Notes under the pieces: model-generated
Database searches by the model: none
Told to the model about the DNA's origin: nothing
Seen by the model: only the letters and a program-made list of their open reading frames with translations
Shown here: positions 5,134 to 5,342 of the stretch, piece after piece
Numbering within the stretch: the stretch's first letter is position 1
Layout: each line of letters starts with the position of its first letter
Source of the DNA: Myxococcales bacterium
GTDB taxonomy: Bacteria; Myxococcota_A; Polyangia; Polyangiales; Polyangiaceae
Assembly (NCBI GenBank): GCA_013298325.1
Contig: JAAFHJ010000373.1
Location: 1 to 5,342 of the forward strand
Direction of reading: 5' to 3'
Length of the DNA: 5,342 nucleotides
Made by a program: the position numbers and the translations under genes

Positions 5134-5342
5134 ATGCGAACGCTGGCGCTTGGGCTCTTGGTCGTCCTCTCCACGGTTTCCTGCACGCGCGCCAAGGAGC
5201 CGCCGCCTGCCGATGTCCCGGCGACGCCGTCGGTTTCCGTGGCAGTAAGCGCCTCCGCCGCCCCAAGCGCGCCGCCAAGCGCGCCGGTCGCGAGTGCGGT
5301 CCCTGCCGCCGTTTCGCGAGAAATCGCGTTTGTCGACGTCGA
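5134..5342 (+). CDS. Predicted lipoprotein, 5' part only
   Basis: The frame opens at the ATG at 5134 behind an excellent ribosome binding site and runs off the right edge after 69 codons. Residues 1-17 (MRTLALGLLVVLSTVSC) form a short signal peptide with a cysteine at 17. The -3 residue is Thr rather than the preferred Leu, so the lipobox is somewhat atypical. Residues 18-60 are a linker rich in Pro, Ala, Ser and Val with repeated SAAPSAPPSAP-like units, of the kind that spans the gap between the membrane and an outer domain. The first residues of the mature domain (SREIAFVDV) begin at about 61. The function cannot be read from this part. The gene is divergent from the Sph3-like gene across 74 bp and may share regulation with it. 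Confidence 0.85.
   Translation, partial: MRTLALGLLVVLSTVSCTRAKEPPPADVPATPSVSVAVSASAAPSAPPSAPVASAVPAAVSREIAFVDV

Noticed and set aside
5060..5278. N-terminal extension of the Sph3-like gene to a start at 5278
   Set aside because: It would put the signal peptide at residue 74 and add Arg/Pro-rich sequence antisense to the lipoprotein with a strong ribosome binding site at 5119-5125.

Overview
The window is GC-rich genomic DNA that looks like a free-living delta-proteobacterial-type genome, most likely Myxococcota (Polyangia-like). This is inferred from three things: strong third-position G/C bias, four separate lipoprotein genes in about 5.3 kb, and the low-complexity linkers that follow the lipidated cysteine (Gly-Asp-Gly-Gly, Asp-Ala-Ala-Ala and Pro-Ala-Ser types). 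There are no RNA genes, transposases, integrases, cas genes or recognisable defence genes. Taxonomy is inference only.

Layout. Positions 1-1697 (minus) hold most of a large lipoprotein whose C-terminus lies beyond the left edge. Positions 1698-2024 are a non-coding spacer, visibly richer in A/T than its flanks. It carries four imperfect palindromes around a shared CGTTCC core, spaced 42, 41 and 41 bp apart. Positions 2025-2444 (minus) encode a PhnB/YjdN-like member of the vicinal oxygen chelate (glyoxalase-fold) superfamily. A divergent spacer of about 135 bp follows. Positions 2580-3776 (plus) encode a 398-residue lipoprotein with a conserved secreted domain of unknown function, and 3831-4088 (plus) an 85-residue two-helix, glycine-rich membrane protein. 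Its last codons and stop are the first of three repeat copies that fill the convergent spacer up to 4162. Positions 4163-5059 (minus) encode a lipoprotein with a spherulin-4/Sph3-type (GH135-like) TIM-barrel domain, probably a cell-surface polysaccharide hydrolase. From 5134 (plus), behind a strong AAGGAGG ribosome binding site, another lipoprotein starts and runs off the right edge.

How the genes relate. Gene orientation alternates often, so there is no long operon; only 2580-3776 and 3831-4088 could plausibly be co-transcribed. The common theme is export to the cell envelope: four of the six genes encode predicted lipoproteins and a fifth encodes a small membrane protein. I see no evidence that they form one pathway. 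The structures least explained by ordinary annotation are the 41-bp-period palindrome array and the in-frame triple repeat at the 3' end of the small membrane protein gene.
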